64,000 bases of DNA, from assembly GCA_012972835.1 (NCBI GenBank), contig JABDHK010000013.1:1-64000 (forward strand), read 5' to 3'. Shown here in pieces: positions 52,147 through 63,080 of this stretch. Positions within the stretch are counted from its first letter, which is position 1. Every line of letters begins with the position of its first letter. Position numbers and translations under genes: made by a program. The notes under the pieces were generated by a model. The model did no database searches. It was not told the DNA's origin and was given only the letters and a program-made list of their open reading frames with translations. The stretch is from Chlorobiaceae bacterium. Lineage in GTDB: Bacteria > Bacteroidota > Chlorobiia > Chlorobiales > Chlorobiaceae.

Positions 52147-53160
52147 TTAAAAGTCTCTTTTCATGAGAATGTTTGCAAACCCCTGCAAGTATTCTCTTCC
52201 TTCGGCATGAGGGAGATGATCTGCTGCTGTCAGTGCCTCTTCGGTATCACTGTTGATCAGTGCCGCAGTCTCTTCAAGAACACCGCAGCGTTCATAGACA
52301 GCTTTTACCTCAGGAACCCTGTCGGCACTGATGCCTTTATTGATGATGATTGAGTAGAGAAGATCACGATCACTTCCTGAGGTCAATTCGAGAGATCGCA
52401 GAAGAAGATAGGTTTTCTTGCCGTTGATGATATCACCACCAGCGATTTTGCCGGACTTTCCATTCACAGCCATAATATCGAGATAATCATCCTGTATCTG
52501 GAATGCTCTGCCGATTTTTTCGCCGAAAAGTACCAGACTCTGAAGCTGCTCCTCAGTTGCATTGCCAGCAACACCGCCAGCTTCAAGGGCAGCTGAAATA
52601 AGACGACCGGTCTTTTTTGAAATCATGTCGAGATAGTCAGCAATGGTGGCATCTTTTTTCTCTTCAAGTTCCATATCGAGTGCCTGGCCTTCACAGATTG
52701 TGATATTGGCGTGATTGAGAATATGGATAAGTTCTGCATGTCGGTTGGTTTTGGCTTGCAAGGCAAGTTCGTAGGCATAGGCAATCATCATGTCTCCAGT
52801 CAGTATGGCGGCATTGATGTTCCATTGCTTGTGCACGGTAGGCCTGCTGTGGCGGAGTTCCGCCTGGTCCATGATATCGTCGTGTATCAGGGTAAAGTTA
52901 TGAAGGACTTCAACCGCAAGGGCTACATCCAGAGCATTATCCGAAGAACCGCATACTGCTTCTGAAGCAAGCAGTGTCAGAAATGGACGGATTCTTTTTC
53001 CATTTCCTTGGAGAATATACCTGGCTGGCGCATAAAGGGTGGCCGGAAGCTCTGCGTCAAAACACCTTCCAAGTGCATCGTTGATCCTCGAGTGGTAGAT
53101 ATGGTATTTATTTTCAACAAGTTGTTGTGTTACAGTCATATTTGTTATGAGATTAGTCAT
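52147..53160 (-). CDS. Polyprenyl (farnesyl/geranylgeranyl-type) diphosphate synthase
   Basis: This class I trans-prenyltransferase elongates allylic diphosphates with isopentenyl diphosphate. The first Asp-rich motif is LIHDDIMD (FARM region), and [11 protein letters not shown] follows. The second motif is QIQDDYLDI (SARM). [12 protein letters not shown] carries the conserved GKR. The length of 337 residues fits a farnesyl, geranylgeranyl or longer-chain synthase; chain length cannot be read safely. It overlaps fni by four bases, making a two-gene isoprenoid unit that may feed carotenoid, chlorophyll-tail or quinone synthesis. Confidence 0.93.
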   Translation of the reverse strand: MTNLITNMTVTQQLVENKYHIYHSRINDALGRCFDAELPATLYAPARYILQGNGKRIRPFLTLLASEAVCGSSDNALDVALAVEVLHNFTLIHDDIMDQAELRHSRPTVHKQWNINAAILTGDMMIAYAYELALQAKTNRHAELIHILNHANITICEGQALDMELEEKKDATIADYLDMISKKTGRLISAALEAGGVAGNATEEQLQSLVLFGEKIGRAFQIQDDYLDIMAVNGKSGKIAGGDIINGKKTYLLLRSLELTSGSDRDLLYSIIINKGISADRVPEVKAVYERCGVLEETAALINSDTEEALTAADHLPHAEGREYLQGFANILMKRDF

Positions 53161-54230
53161 GGTTTACAGATAACTCTTTTGGTACGAAGCTGCGCTGTGT
53201 TGGCTGCGCCGGTCAGGAACATGGTGGCCCTGAGATCGTTAAGCCATGTTTGAATACTCTCCACAAGGATTCCTTCGTGAAGGGCTTTGAGGATATACTT
53301 GGCGGAGGCGGCAAGCTGCGCTCCAAGTGCCAATGATTTAGCAATGTCAATGCCGCACTCTATGCCCCCTGAAGCAATGATTTCAATGGTGCTGAATTCG
53401 GGATACTCTCGTTTAAGTGCGTTGATATCAAGCAGGCATTGTGCCGTAGGAATTCCCCAGTTCAGCAGCTCTTCAAGAGCAGATAAACTGAAACGGTTCT
53501 CCTGACCGAACTCTCTTGTATAGCGGATCTCTTCAACTTTCTGCCAGCTGGTGCCGCCAGCGCCGGCGACATCAATAACTTTTGCGCCGGCCTCAATCAG
53601 CTGGCGGGCTACAGATGCCGAAATACCGCTTCCGACCTCTTTGACTATAACGGGAACCGGGATTTTAGCGGTTATGGTCGATAGCTTTTCCAGAACATGT
53701 CGGAAATCAGTGTTTCCTTCAGGTTGAAAGAGTTCCTGTGCAGCATTCAAGTGTACAATGAGTCCGTCAGCTTCCAGAAGCTCAAGCATTATGGTTATTT
53801 CGGTCTCCGACAACCCTTTTGCAATCTCTGGAGCGCCGATGTTTGCAAAAATCTGTACCGACGGGGCATATTTTCTCACTACCGTAAAACTTTCCCGGTA
53901 TGAACTGTTTTCAAGTGCCTGTCGCATGCTGCCAACCCCAAGGGGGATATTGAACTGCTCAGCGGCTTCTGCAAGGTGCTGGTTTAACGTTGCGGCTTCA
54001 CTGTATCCGCCTGTCATGGAAGATATCATCAGCGGCGCACCGATTTTCCTGCCCAGAAAGGTTGTGGAAAGATCAATGTCAGAGAAAGAGATTTCAGGAA
54101 GGGCATTATGCTCAAATTCGAACCGTTCAAAACCTGTGGTTTTGCGGTTAAAAGTAATGTCGCCATGCAGGCATAGATCTACGTGGCTCTGCTTGCGCTC
54201 AATTGTTATATTGCTTGTTCTCTGGCTCAT
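53157..54230 (-). CDS. fni: Isopentenyl-diphosphate delta-isomerase, type 2 (FMN-dependent)
   Basis: This enzyme interconverts IPP and DMAPP using reduced FMN. The 357-residue TIM barrel has [14 protein letters not shown] at its start, [74 protein letters not shown] and [21 protein letters not shown], matching the type 2 family throughout. It overlaps the prenyl synthase gene. It is divergent from the permease gene at 54349, with 118 bases for promoters. Confidence 0.96.
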   Translation of the reverse strand: MSQRTSNITIERKQSHVDLCLHGDITFNRKTTGFERFEFEHNALPEISFSDIDLSTTFLGRKIGAPLMISSMTGGYSEAATLNQHLAEAAEQFNIPLGVGSMRQALENSSYRESFTVVRKYAPSVQIFANIGAPEIAKGLSETEITIMLELLEADGLIVHLNAAQELFQPEGNTDFRHVLEKLSTITAKIPVPVIVKEVGSGISASVARQLIEAGAKVIDVAGAGGTSWQKVEEIRYTREFGQENRFSLSALEELLNWGIPTAQCLLDINALKREYPEFSTIEIIASGGIECGIDIAKSLALGAQLAASAKYILKALHEGILVESIQTWLNDLRATMFLTGAANTAQLRTKRVICKP

Positions 54231-54348
54231 TCAAGTGATCATGCAGAAAGGATACTTTCCTTGCAGGGATTTGTAATACGTTAGATTTAAGATATAACTT
54301 AATAAAAATATACCATAACCTTTTACCGTATCTCTCAGTGGAATTGCC

Positions 54349-55617
54349 ATGCTGAAAACATTGTTTGATATAGCTGTGCGTCATCTGCTTGGACGTCGAC
54401 GCCAGACATTGACTACTATTTTTGGTGTGGCCATCAGTACAATGGTGCTGATTACTACCAATTCGCTTACCAGAGGCTTGCTTGATTCCTTTATTGAGAC
54501 CATTGTGAATGTTGCGCCACATATAACGGTTAAAGGGGAAAAAATGCATCCGATGCCGGTAAATATCCTTGAGGCCGAGAGACCCAAAGCGGTAGCATTT
54601 GTTGACAATAATATCCAGAAGCAGGAGCGGGAGGAGGTGAGGAATTATCGTCAGATTCTCACTGTTTTCAGTTTGCCGCAGTATAAAAAACATGTTCTTG
54701 CAGCCTCACCCTATGTTGACTCACAGGTTATGGCTGTTAAAGGAAGCCGCAACCAGCCACTTCTCCTTAAAGGCGTTCTGATTGAGAAAGAAGATGCCAT
54801 CAGTGGTATCGGAAAAAAACTGCTCGCTGGTAACATCGCCATGTTTGAAAAAACAAGTAATGCGCTTCTTGTGGGACGTACTGTTGCGAGGGATATGAAC
54901 CTCAAGTTGAATGATGAGGTTATTATCATTTCTGCGTCGGGAAAAAGCCGGCAATGCAAGGTTGCCGCTATTTTTTTTTCCGGTGTTAATGCGGTCGATA
55001 ATAGTGTTCTGGTCTCTTTAAAGCTTGGTCAAATCATTGAGGGATTGCCGGTAAATAAGGTTTCAGGCATCGCACTGAAAGTTGATACACCCCTTGATAA
55101 TGCTCTTCTGGCAAGAGATCTTGAAAAGATAACCGGGTATCGATGCTTGACATGGCAGGAGGAAAATGCAAGTGTGCTCTCCCTGTTTGCACGTATCGGC
55201 TATATAGTTTTTTCTCTTGTGGCTTTTGTAGGTGTTGTATCAGGGTTCGGAGTGGCAAATATTCTTGTAACCACAGTTTTTGAAAAGAGCAGGGACATTG
55301 CTATCATGAAATCTTTGGGGTTTTCTGCACTGCAGCTGGTCAGCATGTTTGTGCTTGAGGGATTTATGGTGGGTCTCGCCGGAGCTCTTGCCGGAGGAGT
55401 ACTTGCTATTGGTTCGATCAATTTGTTTGCAAGTATTCCTATCGAAAGCTCCCAGGGTCCAATCACCAAAACAGGCTTCAGTATGTCCTATAATCCTGTT
55501 TATTTTTTTCTTGTGATCGGTGTAACCGTTATAATAAGCACTCTTGCTGCAATTTTACCCTCAGCAAGGGCCGCTAAACTTGAGCCGGTCAGTGTACTCA
55601 GGGATAGTAGCCTGTAA
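54349..55617 (+). CDS. FtsX/LolE-type ABC transporter permease
   Basis: The 422-residue permease has one membrane helix at the start (IFGVAISTMVLITTNSLTRGL), a large periplasmic MacB-like core domain (about 45-275) and three C-terminal helices with ILVTTVFEKSRDIAIMKSLGFSALQLVSMFVLEG, the FtsX-domain coupling motif. LolC/LolE-type proteins extract lipoproteins for transport to the outer membrane; MacB-type permeases export peptides. No separate ATPase gene lies next to it, so its partner must be elsewhere. It is convergent with the ABC exporter, three bases apart. Confidence 0.88.
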   Translation: MLKTLFDIAVRHLLGRRRQTLTTIFGVAISTMVLITTNSLTRGLLDSFIETIVNVAPHITVKGEKMHPMPVNILEAERPKAVAFVDNNIQKQEREEVRNYRQILTVFSLPQYKKHVLAASPYVDSQVMAVKGSRNQPLLLKGVLIEKEDAISGIGKKLLAGNIAMFEKTSNALLVGRTVARDMNLKLNDEVIIISASGKSRQCKVAAIFFSGVNAVDNSVLVSLKLGQIIEGLPVNKVSGIALKVDTPLDNALLARDLEKITGYRCLTWQEENASVLSLFARIGYIVFSLVAFVGVVSGFGVANILVTTVFEKSRDIAIMKSLGFSALQLVSMFVLEGFMVGLAGALAGGVLAIGSINLFASIPIESSQGPITKTGFSMSYNPVYFFLVIGVTVIISTLAAILPSARAAKLEPVSVLRDSSL

Positions 55618-55620
55618 ATT

Positions 55621-57444
55621 TCACTTATCTCTGGAGATGGTTTGTTCGGGGTGCTGCAGCAGGTAGAGTTTGTAGTAGAGTCCTCTTTTTGCGAGAAGTT
55701 CCTGATGATTGCCGGTTTCCCTGATGACCCCTTTGTGCAGCACAATGATTCTGTCTGCTTTCTGAACGGTAGAAAGTCTGTGGGCAATGATAATGGAGGT
55801 GCGGTCACTCATGAGACGGGCAGTTGCCAGGTCAATAAGTGATTCAGTTTCAGTGTCAACGGAGCTTGTGGCCTCATCGAGGACAAGAATTTCGGGATTG
55901 TAGAGGAGTGCACGGACGAAGGCGATCAGCTGTTTTTGTCCCGAAGAGAGTCCTGTACCGTTTTCAAGCACTTTGTATTCGTAATTGCCTGGAAGCTGAT
56001 CAATAAACCGGTCAGCACCTACAATTCTTGCTGCTGTTCTTATGGCGTCGTCAGACACCTCAGGGTTGCCGAATGCAAGGTTTTCTTTTATGGTACCGGA
56101 AAACAGAAAGACATCCTGCATGACAACACCAACAAGTTTTCTCAACGAGGGTTCCGGTATATTTTGCAGTTGAATGCCGTCAATGGTCACCGAGCCTTTC
56201 TGGAAGGGATAGAGCCTGGAGAGGATATTGATAAGCGTGGTTTTTCCACTTCCCGTTGCCCCGACAATGGCAATTTTTTCACCATGCCGGATTTCAAATG
56301 AGATATCTTTCAGTATCCAGTTTTCCTGGTCATAGGCGAACCAGACATTATTGAATGTGATGCTCTCTCTGAACGTAGCAAGATGGTGCAAACCTGACGG
56401 GTTTTCTATGCCCTCCTTTTCATCGAGCAGTCTGATAATTCGGTCTGAGCTTGAGATGGCGGTTTGAATAACATTGAATCTGTCGGAAAGATGCTGAAGC
56501 GGGCGGAAAAAAAGCCAGATATACTGAACAAATGAGATAACTACTCCTATGGTGAGATCTGCCTTGAGCAGTCGTATACCGCTGTTCCAGATTACCAGGC
56601 CTGCGGCAGCAGCGCTGAGAACCTCAATAAGTGGATAATAGATGGAGAAGTAAAAGACTGTCCGGATATTGGCATCCCGGTGATCGGCATTGATACCGGC
56701 ATATTTGCTGAATTCGCGCTCTTCACGGTTAAACAATTGGACAATTGTCATCCCGGTAATATGCTCCTGAAAAAAAGTGTTCAGTCGAGCCAGATGAGTG
56801 AGGACATCCTGAAAAGCCGCCCTGACCCTGTTTTTGAATGTTATGGTTGCATAGATCATCAGGGGCAGAATGCTCAGGACTATAAGAGTGAGCTGCCAGT
56901 CGATCCATACCATAAGCACAACAATGAAAAAGAGCTGCAGGAGGTCACCGAGAATAGTGATGATTCCGCTGGAAAGCATTTCATTCAGCGATTCGACATC
57001 ATTGGTTGATCGTGTGATCAGTCGTCCTATGGGGTTTCGGTCATAAAATCTCGCCGGCAGTTTCTGCAGGTGAGTGAAAATATCCATTCTGATATCGAAT
57101 ACAGCTTTCTGGCCGATAATCTGTGTCCACCAGGTTGTGATATACTGCTTGATACCGTCAAGAAGAATTGATCCCGCAATCAACACACTGATCAGTGTCA
57201 GCCCCTTGAGATCACCCTTGGCGATATAGTCATCAATAGCGATCTTCGTCAGATAAGGTCTCAGCGGACCAAGAAATGATCCCGCGATTGTCAGCGCAAT
57301 AGCCGCGCTGATAAGAGTTTTATAGGGTTTTAAATAGCTTAAAAGGCGGGAGACAATGTAGAGGTCAACCGAACCTTTTCTCTTCTTTTGAAGTGTTTCA
57401 TCCTGCTGGGGCTTGAAACTTTTTTTTGTCGATTCGTTACTCAT
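55621..57444 (-). CDS. ABC exporter, fused permease-ATPase
   Basis: The 607-residue half-transporter has six membrane helices (about 35-330) and an ATPase with Walker A GATGSGKTTL, Q-loop MQDVFLFSG, signature LSSGQKQLIAFVRAL (LSSGQ instead of LSGGQ), Walker B ILVLDEATSSVD and switch AHRLS. ATG 57444 is preferred over TTG 57459. It resembles the multidrug or lipid exporters of the SmdA/MdlB and MsbA groups; the substrate is unknown. It is 37 bases downstream of the phosphohexomutase gene. Confidence 0.9.
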   Translation of the reverse strand: MSNESTKKSFKPQQDETLQKKRKGSVDLYIVSRLLSYLKPYKTLISAAIALTIAGSFLGPLRPYLTKIAIDDYIAKGDLKGLTLISVLIAGSILLDGIKQYITTWWTQIIGQKAVFDIRMDIFTHLQKLPARFYDRNPIGRLITRSTNDVESLNEMLSSGIITILGDLLQLFFIVVLMVWIDWQLTLIVLSILPLMIYATITFKNRVRAAFQDVLTHLARLNTFFQEHITGMTIVQLFNREEREFSKYAGINADHRDANIRTVFYFSIYYPLIEVLSAAAAGLVIWNSGIRLLKADLTIGVVISFVQYIWLFFRPLQHLSDRFNVIQTAISSSDRIIRLLDEKEGIENPSGLHHLATFRESITFNNVWFAYDQENWILKDISFEIRHGEKIAIVGATGSGKTTLINILSRLYPFQKGSVTIDGIQLQNIPEPSLRKLVGVVMQDVFLFSGTIKENLAFGNPEVSDDAIRTAARIVGADRFIDQLPGNYEYKVLENGTGLSSGQKQLIAFVRALLYNPEILVLDEATSSVDTETESLIDLATARLMSDRTSIIIAHRLSTVQKADRIIVLHKGVIRETGNHQELLAKRGLYYKLYLLQHPEQTISRDK

Positions 57445-57481
57445 GGATTTTACTGACAAATAAATACCTGACTGGGAAGGG

Positions 57482-58906
57482 TCACAACTTGAGCGTCCGT
57501 TTCTCTATCTCAAGCTTGACTTCGCTTGCCAGTTTTTCGGCCCGAGCTTTTGACGGAGCCTCGGCATAGATTCTCACAATAGGCTCTGTATTTGATGGTC
57601 GAAGATGAACCCAGCTATCAGCAAAATCAAGTTTCAGTCCATCAAGAGTGTTTGCTTTGGCTGTATGGTAGTGCTGGGCAATATCGATAAATATTTGTTC
57701 AAGTGTGCTACGGTCAGTTGAGCCAAGCAAGATTTTCTGCTTTGACATAAAGTACTCTGGAAACTCTTGCCTGAATTGAGATAACTTACCGTTCTTGTGT
57801 TCGGCACGCCAGAGTGTGAACGCCTGGACGAAAAGCGCAATACCAGCCAAGGCATCCCTGCCATAGTGGAGTTCGGGAAGTATAACCCCGCCGTTTCCCT
57901 CACCGCCAATGACGGCCTGCATTTTTTTCATTACCTCAGTGACGTTGGCTTCGCCGACTTTTGCACTATAGCAATCCACGCCATGTCGCTCTGCAACATC
58001 GCGCAGTGCGCGGCTGCTTGAGAGGTTGTTGACAACAGCTCCTGCTTTATGTCGCAGGTAAAAATCAGCGCAGGCGACAAGTGTATACTCTTCTCCAAAA
58101 AGAGAACCATCTTCACAGATGAGTGCAAGCCGGTCAACATCAGGATCGACAACAATGGCGAAATCGCATTGACTCTTTTTGAGAGCAAAGATGGTGCTGG
58201 AAAGATTTTCCTCTATTGGTTCGGGATTCCTTGGAAACAGGCCACTGCCATTGCATGCAAAGGGTACAATGCTCTCGATACCAAGCTTTTCACAAAGTTG
58301 TGGCACAATCGAAAAGCCAGCACCTTCGACACAATCCACCAGCACACGCAAATGCTGGGCGGCAATTGCTGCGTTATCAATACAGGAGAGCTGAAGGACT
58401 TTTTCGATATGCAACTCATCATACCGGTTATTCTGGGAGATGGTGCCGATGGTGTCCCAGTGCGCAAAGAGGAAAAGCTCCTTTTCTGCAATTTCAAGCA
58501 GTTCATCAACCTCTCCGGCACTTAAGAACTCACCCTGGTTGTCGAGCATTTTCAGTGCATTCCATGCAACAGGGTTGTGTGATGCTGTAATGATCAGTCC
58601 GCCATCGGCACCTTCAGCAGTTACGGCGATTTCAACAGTGGGGGTTGTTGCAATACCGATATCTATGACATCACATCCACAAAGCACCAGCGTATTGCTG
58701 ATAAGGTTTCCGATTGCCTCGCCAGTAGGTCTGGTATCTCTGCCGATGACTATTCGTGGTTTTTTTTCCAGACTATTTCCCCCTTTTTTCCGTAAAGTCC
58801 AGGAAGCAAAGGCCATTGCAAATGAGGTGAGATTTTTCGGAGTCAGGCTTTCGCCAACAATTCCCCTTATCCCGGAAACGCTGATCATCAGGCTCATAGT
58901 ATTCAT
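57482..58906 (-). CDS. Phosphohexomutase (phosphoglucosamine/phosphomannomutase family)
   Basis: The 474-residue alpha-D-phosphohexomutase begins with [19 protein letters not shown], has the phosphoserine loop [17 protein letters not shown], metal-binding [11 protein letters not shown], sugar-binding [19 protein letters not shown] and a C-terminal phosphate loop [18 protein letters not shown]. It would convert glucosamine-6-P, mannose-6-P or glucose-6-P to the 1-phosphate. The G-E-G-N loop and R-P-S-N-T-E-P end are shared by GlmM and PMM/PGM, so the exact sugar is open. A link to the GlmU-type gene in this window is possible. Confidence 0.9.
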   Translation of the reverse strand: MNTMSLMISVSGIRGIVGESLTPKNLTSFAMAFASWTLRKKGGNSLEKKPRIVIGRDTRPTGEAIGNLISNTLVLCGCDVIDIGIATTPTVEIAVTAEGADGGLIITASHNPVAWNALKMLDNQGEFLSAGEVDELLEIAEKELFLFAHWDTIGTISQNNRYDELHIEKVLQLSCIDNAAIAAQHLRVLVDCVEGAGFSIVPQLCEKLGIESIVPFACNGSGLFPRNPEPIEENLSSTIFALKKSQCDFAIVVDPDVDRLALICEDGSLFGEEYTLVACADFYLRHKAGAVVNNLSSSRALRDVAERHGVDCYSAKVGEANVTEVMKKMQAVIGGEGNGGVILPELHYGRDALAGIALFVQAFTLWRAEHKNGKLSQFRQEFPEYFMSKQKILLGSTDRSTLEQIFIDIAQHYHTAKANTLDGLKLDFADSWVHLRPSNTEPIVRIYAEAPSKARAEKLASEVKLEIEKRTLKL

Positions 58907-58991
58907 TGATTAGTATGAGTGAAATTTGGCGAAATATAATAAAAAGAAAGGAGGTCAGCGCAATCCTTTTCCGATTTTCCCCGGTTACCTT

Positions 58992-59019
58992 TTGATTTGT
59001 TGCTTGATTGTTTTATATT
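58992..59019 (+). promoter_or_regulatory. Possible promoter of rpsT
   Basis: TTGATT (58992-58997) and TATATT (59014-59019) are 16 bases apart, upstream of the S20 start at 59069. The fit to sigma-70 boxes is fair; it is not tested. Confidence 0.35.
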
Positions 59020-59068
59020 GCAAACCATTTGTTATTTCAACAATTTTTTATCCTAACAGCAACCTTAT

Positions 59069-59344
59069 ATGCCTTTACACAAATCGGCTGAGAAAAGACT
59101 GCGGCAGTCAGAAAGAAGAAATGCCAGGAACAGATCAAGGAAAAAAGAGCTGAAAGTTCTTGTGAAAACCATGCAGAAACTGATTGATACCAGCGCTGAC
59201 AAGACAGTTGTCGAAGTCGCCTACCGCTCAGCTGTTCAGAAGCTCGATAGACTTGGTGTGAAAAGTTACATTCATCCCAACAAAGCATCCCGAAAGAAGT
59301 CTCAGCTGACACGCCTTTTAAACAGCTACGTCAAGGCTGAATGA
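59069..59344 (+). CDS. rpsT: 30S ribosomal protein S20
   Basis: The 91-residue basic helical protein has [21 protein letters not shown] and ends with [21 protein letters not shown], the conserved S20 ends that bind the 16S rRNA 5' domain. The length is normal. It stands alone with about 160 bases upstream and 117 downstream, so it is probably a single-gene unit. Confidence 0.97.
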   Translation: MPLHKSAEKRLRQSERRNARNRSRKKELKVLVKTMQKLIDTSADKTVVEVAYRSAVQKLDRLGVKSYIHPNKASRKKSQLTRLLNSYVKAE

Positions 59345-59461
59345 CAGAAAAAAGAGTGTTGATACACTATATATATTGATCTTCATCGTATCACATGCAC
59401 TCCGGAAAGTCTGTACAGAATGGTTAAAGTTTTCATGCCGGGCTACTATTAAAAATCGTTA

Positions 59462-60064
59462 ATGTTTGCATATTTTCGCGGCAAGCTGGCTTTGCTCTTA
59501 CCGGAAGAAGCTGTTGTGGAGGTTTCTGGTATAGCATACCGGTTTTTGATTTCCGCAAGTACACATCGCCAGCTGCCCGAGCCGGGCAGCGAAGTGCTTT
59601 TATTTTCACATCTTTCTGTCAGGGAAGACGCTCTTCAGCTTTATGGCTTTTCAAAGGAAGAAGAACGTCAGCTCTTCAGGCTGCTCTTGCTGACTTCTGG
59701 CGTTGGACCAAAGCTTGCCTTGGCAGTTCTTTCAGGATTACCTGTTCAGGATGTCCACGAAGCCATTCTCAACAACACCCCCGAACGACTTTACGGTATC
59801 ACCGGTGTCGGAAAGAAAACAGCATCAAGGATTATTCTTGAATTGAGGGATAAAATTCTGAAACTTCCACCACTAAGCGGTTTAGCCGCACCAGCCACAC
59901 TTCAATCGTCCCGGTTGCGGGAAGATGCCATCAATGCTCTTGTCATGTTGGGATTTTCCAGAATTACGGTTCAAAAAGCTGTTGTAGCTCTGCTCGAACA
60001 AAAACCCGACCTCACTGTCGAAGAGGTTGTCAAATCAGCTCTTGTTTCAATTCATAACAGTTAG
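59462..60064 (+). CDS. ruvA: Holliday junction branch migration protein RuvA
   Basis: RuvA binds Holliday junctions and loads the RuvB motor. The OB-like domain I begins [21 protein letters not shown]. Two helix-hairpin-helix motifs follow ([18 protein letters not shown] and [18 protein letters not shown]), and a flexible linker leads to domain III ([23 protein letters not shown]). The length of 200 residues is normal. ruvB is not in the window. folC starts 9 bases after the stop. Confidence 0.97.
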   Translation: MFAYFRGKLALLLPEEAVVEVSGIAYRFLISASTHRQLPEPGSEVLLFSHLSVREDALQLYGFSKEEERQLFRLLLLTSGVGPKLALAVLSGLPVQDVHEAILNNTPERLYGITGVGKKTASRIILELRDKILKLPPLSGLAAPATLQSSRLREDAINALVMLGFSRITVQKAVVALLEQKPDLTVEEVVKSALVSIHNS

Positions 60065-60073
60065 CAGGGAACG

Positions 60074-61342
60074 GTGACCTACCAGGAAGCTCTTGATTTT
60101 CTTTATCCGCTGCACCGATTCGGAATAAAACCCGGCCTTGATCGAGTTTATACTCTGCTGAGTTTTCTCGGTTCACCTCACAAGCGATTAGGGTTAGTGG
60201 TTCATATTGCCGGTACGAATGGCAAGGGAACCGTTGCTGCTGCACTTGCCTCGATATTTCAACAAAGTGGCAGGAAGACCGCGCTTTATACCTCTCCTCA
60301 TCTGGTTGATTTTACAGAACGAATGCGTATCAACGGTGTGCAGATTGCACCGGAGAAGGTCGCATACTATTGTTCACTGTGCAAGGATGTGGTCGTTGAC
60401 AACCAGTTAACATTTTTTGAGGCCACAACAGCTATTGCATTTGCCTGGTTTGCCGATGAAGGAGTTGACGTTTCTATCATAGAAACCGGCATGGGGGGAC
60501 GGCTCGATGCCACCAATATTCTTGATCCCCAATATGCGGTGATTCCGAGTATCGGTATGGATCATACAGAGTGGCTTGGCGGGACACTCTCCTTGATTGC
60601 GGCTGAAAAAGCTGCCATTATAAAAAAAGGATGCCGGGTTTTTACCGCAGTGACTGAGCCGGAAGCCCTCTTGCCGATAGAGCAACAGGCTCAATTATGC
60701 GAGGCACCACTCTTTGTTATCGGAAAGGATATGGTCAGCCGTGCGTTTTCTGCAGAGCCGGGAATCCTTGAGCTTGATATCAGGAGCCCGTTAAGAGAGT
60801 ATCCGGCACTTAAGGTTCCTCTTACCGGATCATTTCATGCCACAAATGTATCTCTTGCTGTTCTGGTTGCTGAAGAGGCAGGTATTGCATCACAGGATAT
60901 CTATACCGGGCTTGAACGGTTATTGCAGACCGGTTACAGGGCAAGGCTTGAAAAAATCGATACGCATCCAACTATCCTTCTTGACGTATCGCACAATCCG
61001 GATGGTATGCGTGTAACGGTTAATGCCCTTCTTCCCTTTCGGGATTCCTATCGTAAGATATACGTCATGCTTGGTCTTGCCTCAGATAAGGATGCACGGG
61101 CCGTTATTTGCGAGCTGTTGCGTCTCAACTGCACCTTTGTTCCGGTTACTATTCCTTCGGAACGTAGCGTCCCGGCTGAAGAGCTTGGCCTCTTATGTGA
61201 ACATTTGGGGGGTGAGGCGACAGTATTCAGCAGCGGGCGAGAGGGACTTCACTACTTGCGTAAAACAGCTGGCAAGGATGACCTGATTTTGGTGACAGGT
61301 TCTTTTTATCTTGCTGGCGATATTATTGCATCTGCCCTATGA
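60074..61342 (+). CDS. folC: Folylpolyglutamate synthase/dihydrofolate synthase
   Basis: FolC adds glutamate to folates and often makes dihydrofolate. The 422-residue Mur-ligase-like protein starts at GTG 60074 with AGGGA just upstream. It has YTLLSFLGSPHKRLGLVVHIAGTNGKGTVAAALASI (P-loop G-T-N-G-K-G-T), TSPHLVDFTERMRING, ETGMGGRLDATNIL, IPSIGMDHTEWLG, TGSFHATNVSLAVLVAEEAG and LDVSHNPDGM. These cover the ATP and folate sites. It is closely linked to ruvA, with nothing odd in length. Confidence 0.96.
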   Translation: MTYQEALDFLYPLHRFGIKPGLDRVYTLLSFLGSPHKRLGLVVHIAGTNGKGTVAAALASIFQQSGRKTALYTSPHLVDFTERMRINGVQIAPEKVAYYCSLCKDVVVDNQLTFFEATTAIAFAWFADEGVDVSIIETGMGGRLDATNILDPQYAVIPSIGMDHTEWLGGTLSLIAAEKAAIIKKGCRVFTAVTEPEALLPIEQQAQLCEAPLFVIGKDMVSRAFSAEPGILELDIRSPLREYPALKVPLTGSFHATNVSLAVLVAEEAGIASQDIYTGLERLLQTGYRARLEKIDTHPTILLDVSHNPDGMRVTVNALLPFRDSYRKIYVMLGLASDKDARAVICELLRLNCTFVPVTIPSERSVPAEELGLLCEHLGGEATVFSSGREGLHYLRKTAGKDDLILVTGSFYLAGDIIASAL

Positions 61343-61656
61343 TAAAGCCGTTGCTGAAAACAAGTTTTTTTATTGAAATAATTTTATATTTAAAGCAAAC
61401 CACCAGAATTCTTCATGTATGTAAGGGAGTAGCCTGTTCGATAATTTCTTGTTTTGATTATCCCTTTATTTCAATTTTAGATTTCCCCTGTCATCTTCTT
61501 TTTCCTGCTTTCATGTTACATGACAAAGCGTTAAAGATAATTCACATATATGATTCATGACATCGGTCGATACCTTGGATCTACCGATCAGGGGTGATAT
61601 GCAATCCTAAATCTTCCAGTTTTTTTTACAAATAACAAGCGTTGAATACCATTACA
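61343..61656 (+). promoter_or_regulatory. rho 5' leader without a gene
   Basis: About 300 bases lie between folC and rho. There is a pyrimidine-rich, poorly structured tract around 61481-61513, a 6-bp hairpin (ATCGGT 61562-61567 with ACCGAT 61583-61588) and a run of eight or more T ending near 61627. A 73-codon frame here is not convincing as a gene. The unstructured pyrimidine tract could be a Rho-loading site for autoregulation, as is known for rho in E. coli, but this is inference. Confidence 0.45.
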
Positions 61657-62946
61657 ATGTCGAACAATTCGGTTTTTAAAGGTCTGGACATCAATATGCT
61701 CCAGAAAAAAAAGGTTTATGAGTTACATGCATTAGCCAAAGAGATTGGCGTAGTTGCTGCGGGCTTACGCAAGGAAGAGCTGATTTTCAAGATTATAGAG
61801 GCTCAGTCACAGAAGAATACAGATTCTGAAAGTGGCAATGTTATGGTTAATACTGGCGTTTTGCAGGTAATTCCGGAAGGTTACGGCTTTTTACGATCTG
61901 CGAATTATAATTACCTCTCCTCTCCTGACGATATTTATGTATCTCCCTCTCAGATCAAGCGCTTCAACATGCGTACCGGAGATACGGTTTCAGGTCAGGT
62001 CAGGGCACCAAAAGAGGGGGAAAGGTTTTTTGCATTATTGAAAATTAATACCATTGATGGTAACGATCCCGAAATTACAAGAGAAAGACCCTATTTTGAA
62101 AACCTGACTCCTCTTTTTCCTCGTGAACGACTTAAGCTTGAAACCAAGCAGTCTGAAGCCTGTGGGCGCATTATGGATATCTTTACCCCTATCGGAAAAG
62201 GGCAGAGAGGGTTGATTGTGGCGCAGCCTAAAACAGGTAAAACCATGCTTCTGCAGATGATTGCCAATGCGATTATAAAAAATCATCCTGAAGTTTACCT
62301 TATTGTCCTGCTTATAGATGAACGTCCTGAAGAGGTGACTGATATGGCTCGCAGTGTACCTGCAGAAGTTGTAAGCTCAACTTTTGATGAAGATCCTGAA
62401 CGTCATGTTCTTGTTGCCGATATGGTGCTCGAAAAGGCAAAACGGCTTGTGGAGGTCGGCAGAGATGTGGTGGTACTTCTTGATTCAATTACACGACTGG
62501 CAAGGGCACATAATACCATCATTCCTCACTCTGGAAAAATATTGTCGGGTGGTATCGATGCCAATGCACTTACCAAGCCGAAACGTTTTTTTGGTGCAGC
62601 ACGTAATATCGAAGAAGGTGGCAGTCTGACCATCATTGCAACAGCGCTGGTTGATACTGGTTCGCGTATGGATGATGTTATTTTCGAAGAGTTTAAAGGT
62701 ACGGGTAATATGGAGCTTCTGCTCGACCGCCGACTTTCCGAACGTCGTATATTTCCTTCCATCGATATTCTCCGTTCAGGCACCCGGAAAGAAGAGCTTC
62801 TCTTTACACAGGAAGAGCTTTCAAGAACATGGCTTCTCAGAAAGTATCTTGCCGACAAAAACCCGATCGAATGCATGGAGTTTATGCGCGAAAAAATGGC
62901 TGACACCAAAGACAACAAGGATTTTTTCAAATATATGAATGCCTGA
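61657..62946 (+). CDS. rho: Transcription termination factor Rho
   Basis: Rho is the RNA-dependent helicase that ends transcription. The N-terminal helical domain ([18 protein letters not shown]) and the RNA-binding cold-shock domain ([33 protein letters not shown]) are followed by the ATPase: Walker [32 protein letters not shown], Walker [17 protein letters not shown], and the Q/R loops in [17 protein letters not shown] 61657 is preferred to TTG 61642. The protein has 429 residues, near the normal length. Confidence 0.97.
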   Translation: MSNNSVFKGLDINMLQKKKVYELHALAKEIGVVAAGLRKEELIFKIIEAQSQKNTDSESGNVMVNTGVLQVIPEGYGFLRSANYNYLSSPDDIYVSPSQIKRFNMRTGDTVSGQVRAPKEGERFFALLKINTIDGNDPEITRERPYFENLTPLFPRERLKLETKQSEACGRIMDIFTPIGKGQRGLIVAQPKTGKTMLLQMIANAIIKNHPEVYLIVLLIDERPEEVTDMARSVPAEVVSSTFDEDPERHVLVADMVLEKAKRLVEVGRDVVVLLDSITRLARAHNTIIPHSGKILSGGIDANALTKPKRFFGAARNIEEGGSLTIIATALVDTGSRMDDVIFEEFKGTGNMELLLDRRLSERRIFPSIDILRSGTRKEELLFTQEELSRTWLLRKYLADKNPIECMEFMREKMADTKDNKDFFKYMNA

Positions 62947-63016
62947 TTCACACATCTGGCGCTGCATGCTGGGAGTTGAGCAATACGATGAATTTGTATT
63001 AGTTATGAAATAAGGT

Positions 63017-63044
63017 TTGCGGTTTTGAAAAAATTTCCTATATT
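63017..63044 (+). promoter_or_regulatory. Possible promoter for the small basic protein and tRNAs
   Basis: TTGCGG (63017-63022) and TATATT (63039-63044) are 16 bases apart, 36 bases before ATG 63081. The -10 box is good and the -35 box weak. Confidence 0.35.
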
Positions 63045-63080
63045 ATCAGCCTTTAAAACAAGAGGAAAGACACTTACTAT

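Noticed and set aside
59353-59373. Small AGTGT/ACACT hairpin after rpsT as a terminator
   Set aside because: The stem is only five pairs and lacks a T-run.
61339-61560. 73-codon frame in the rho leader
   Set aside because: It overlaps the end of folC, has no ribosome-binding site and reads as random hydrophobic sequence.
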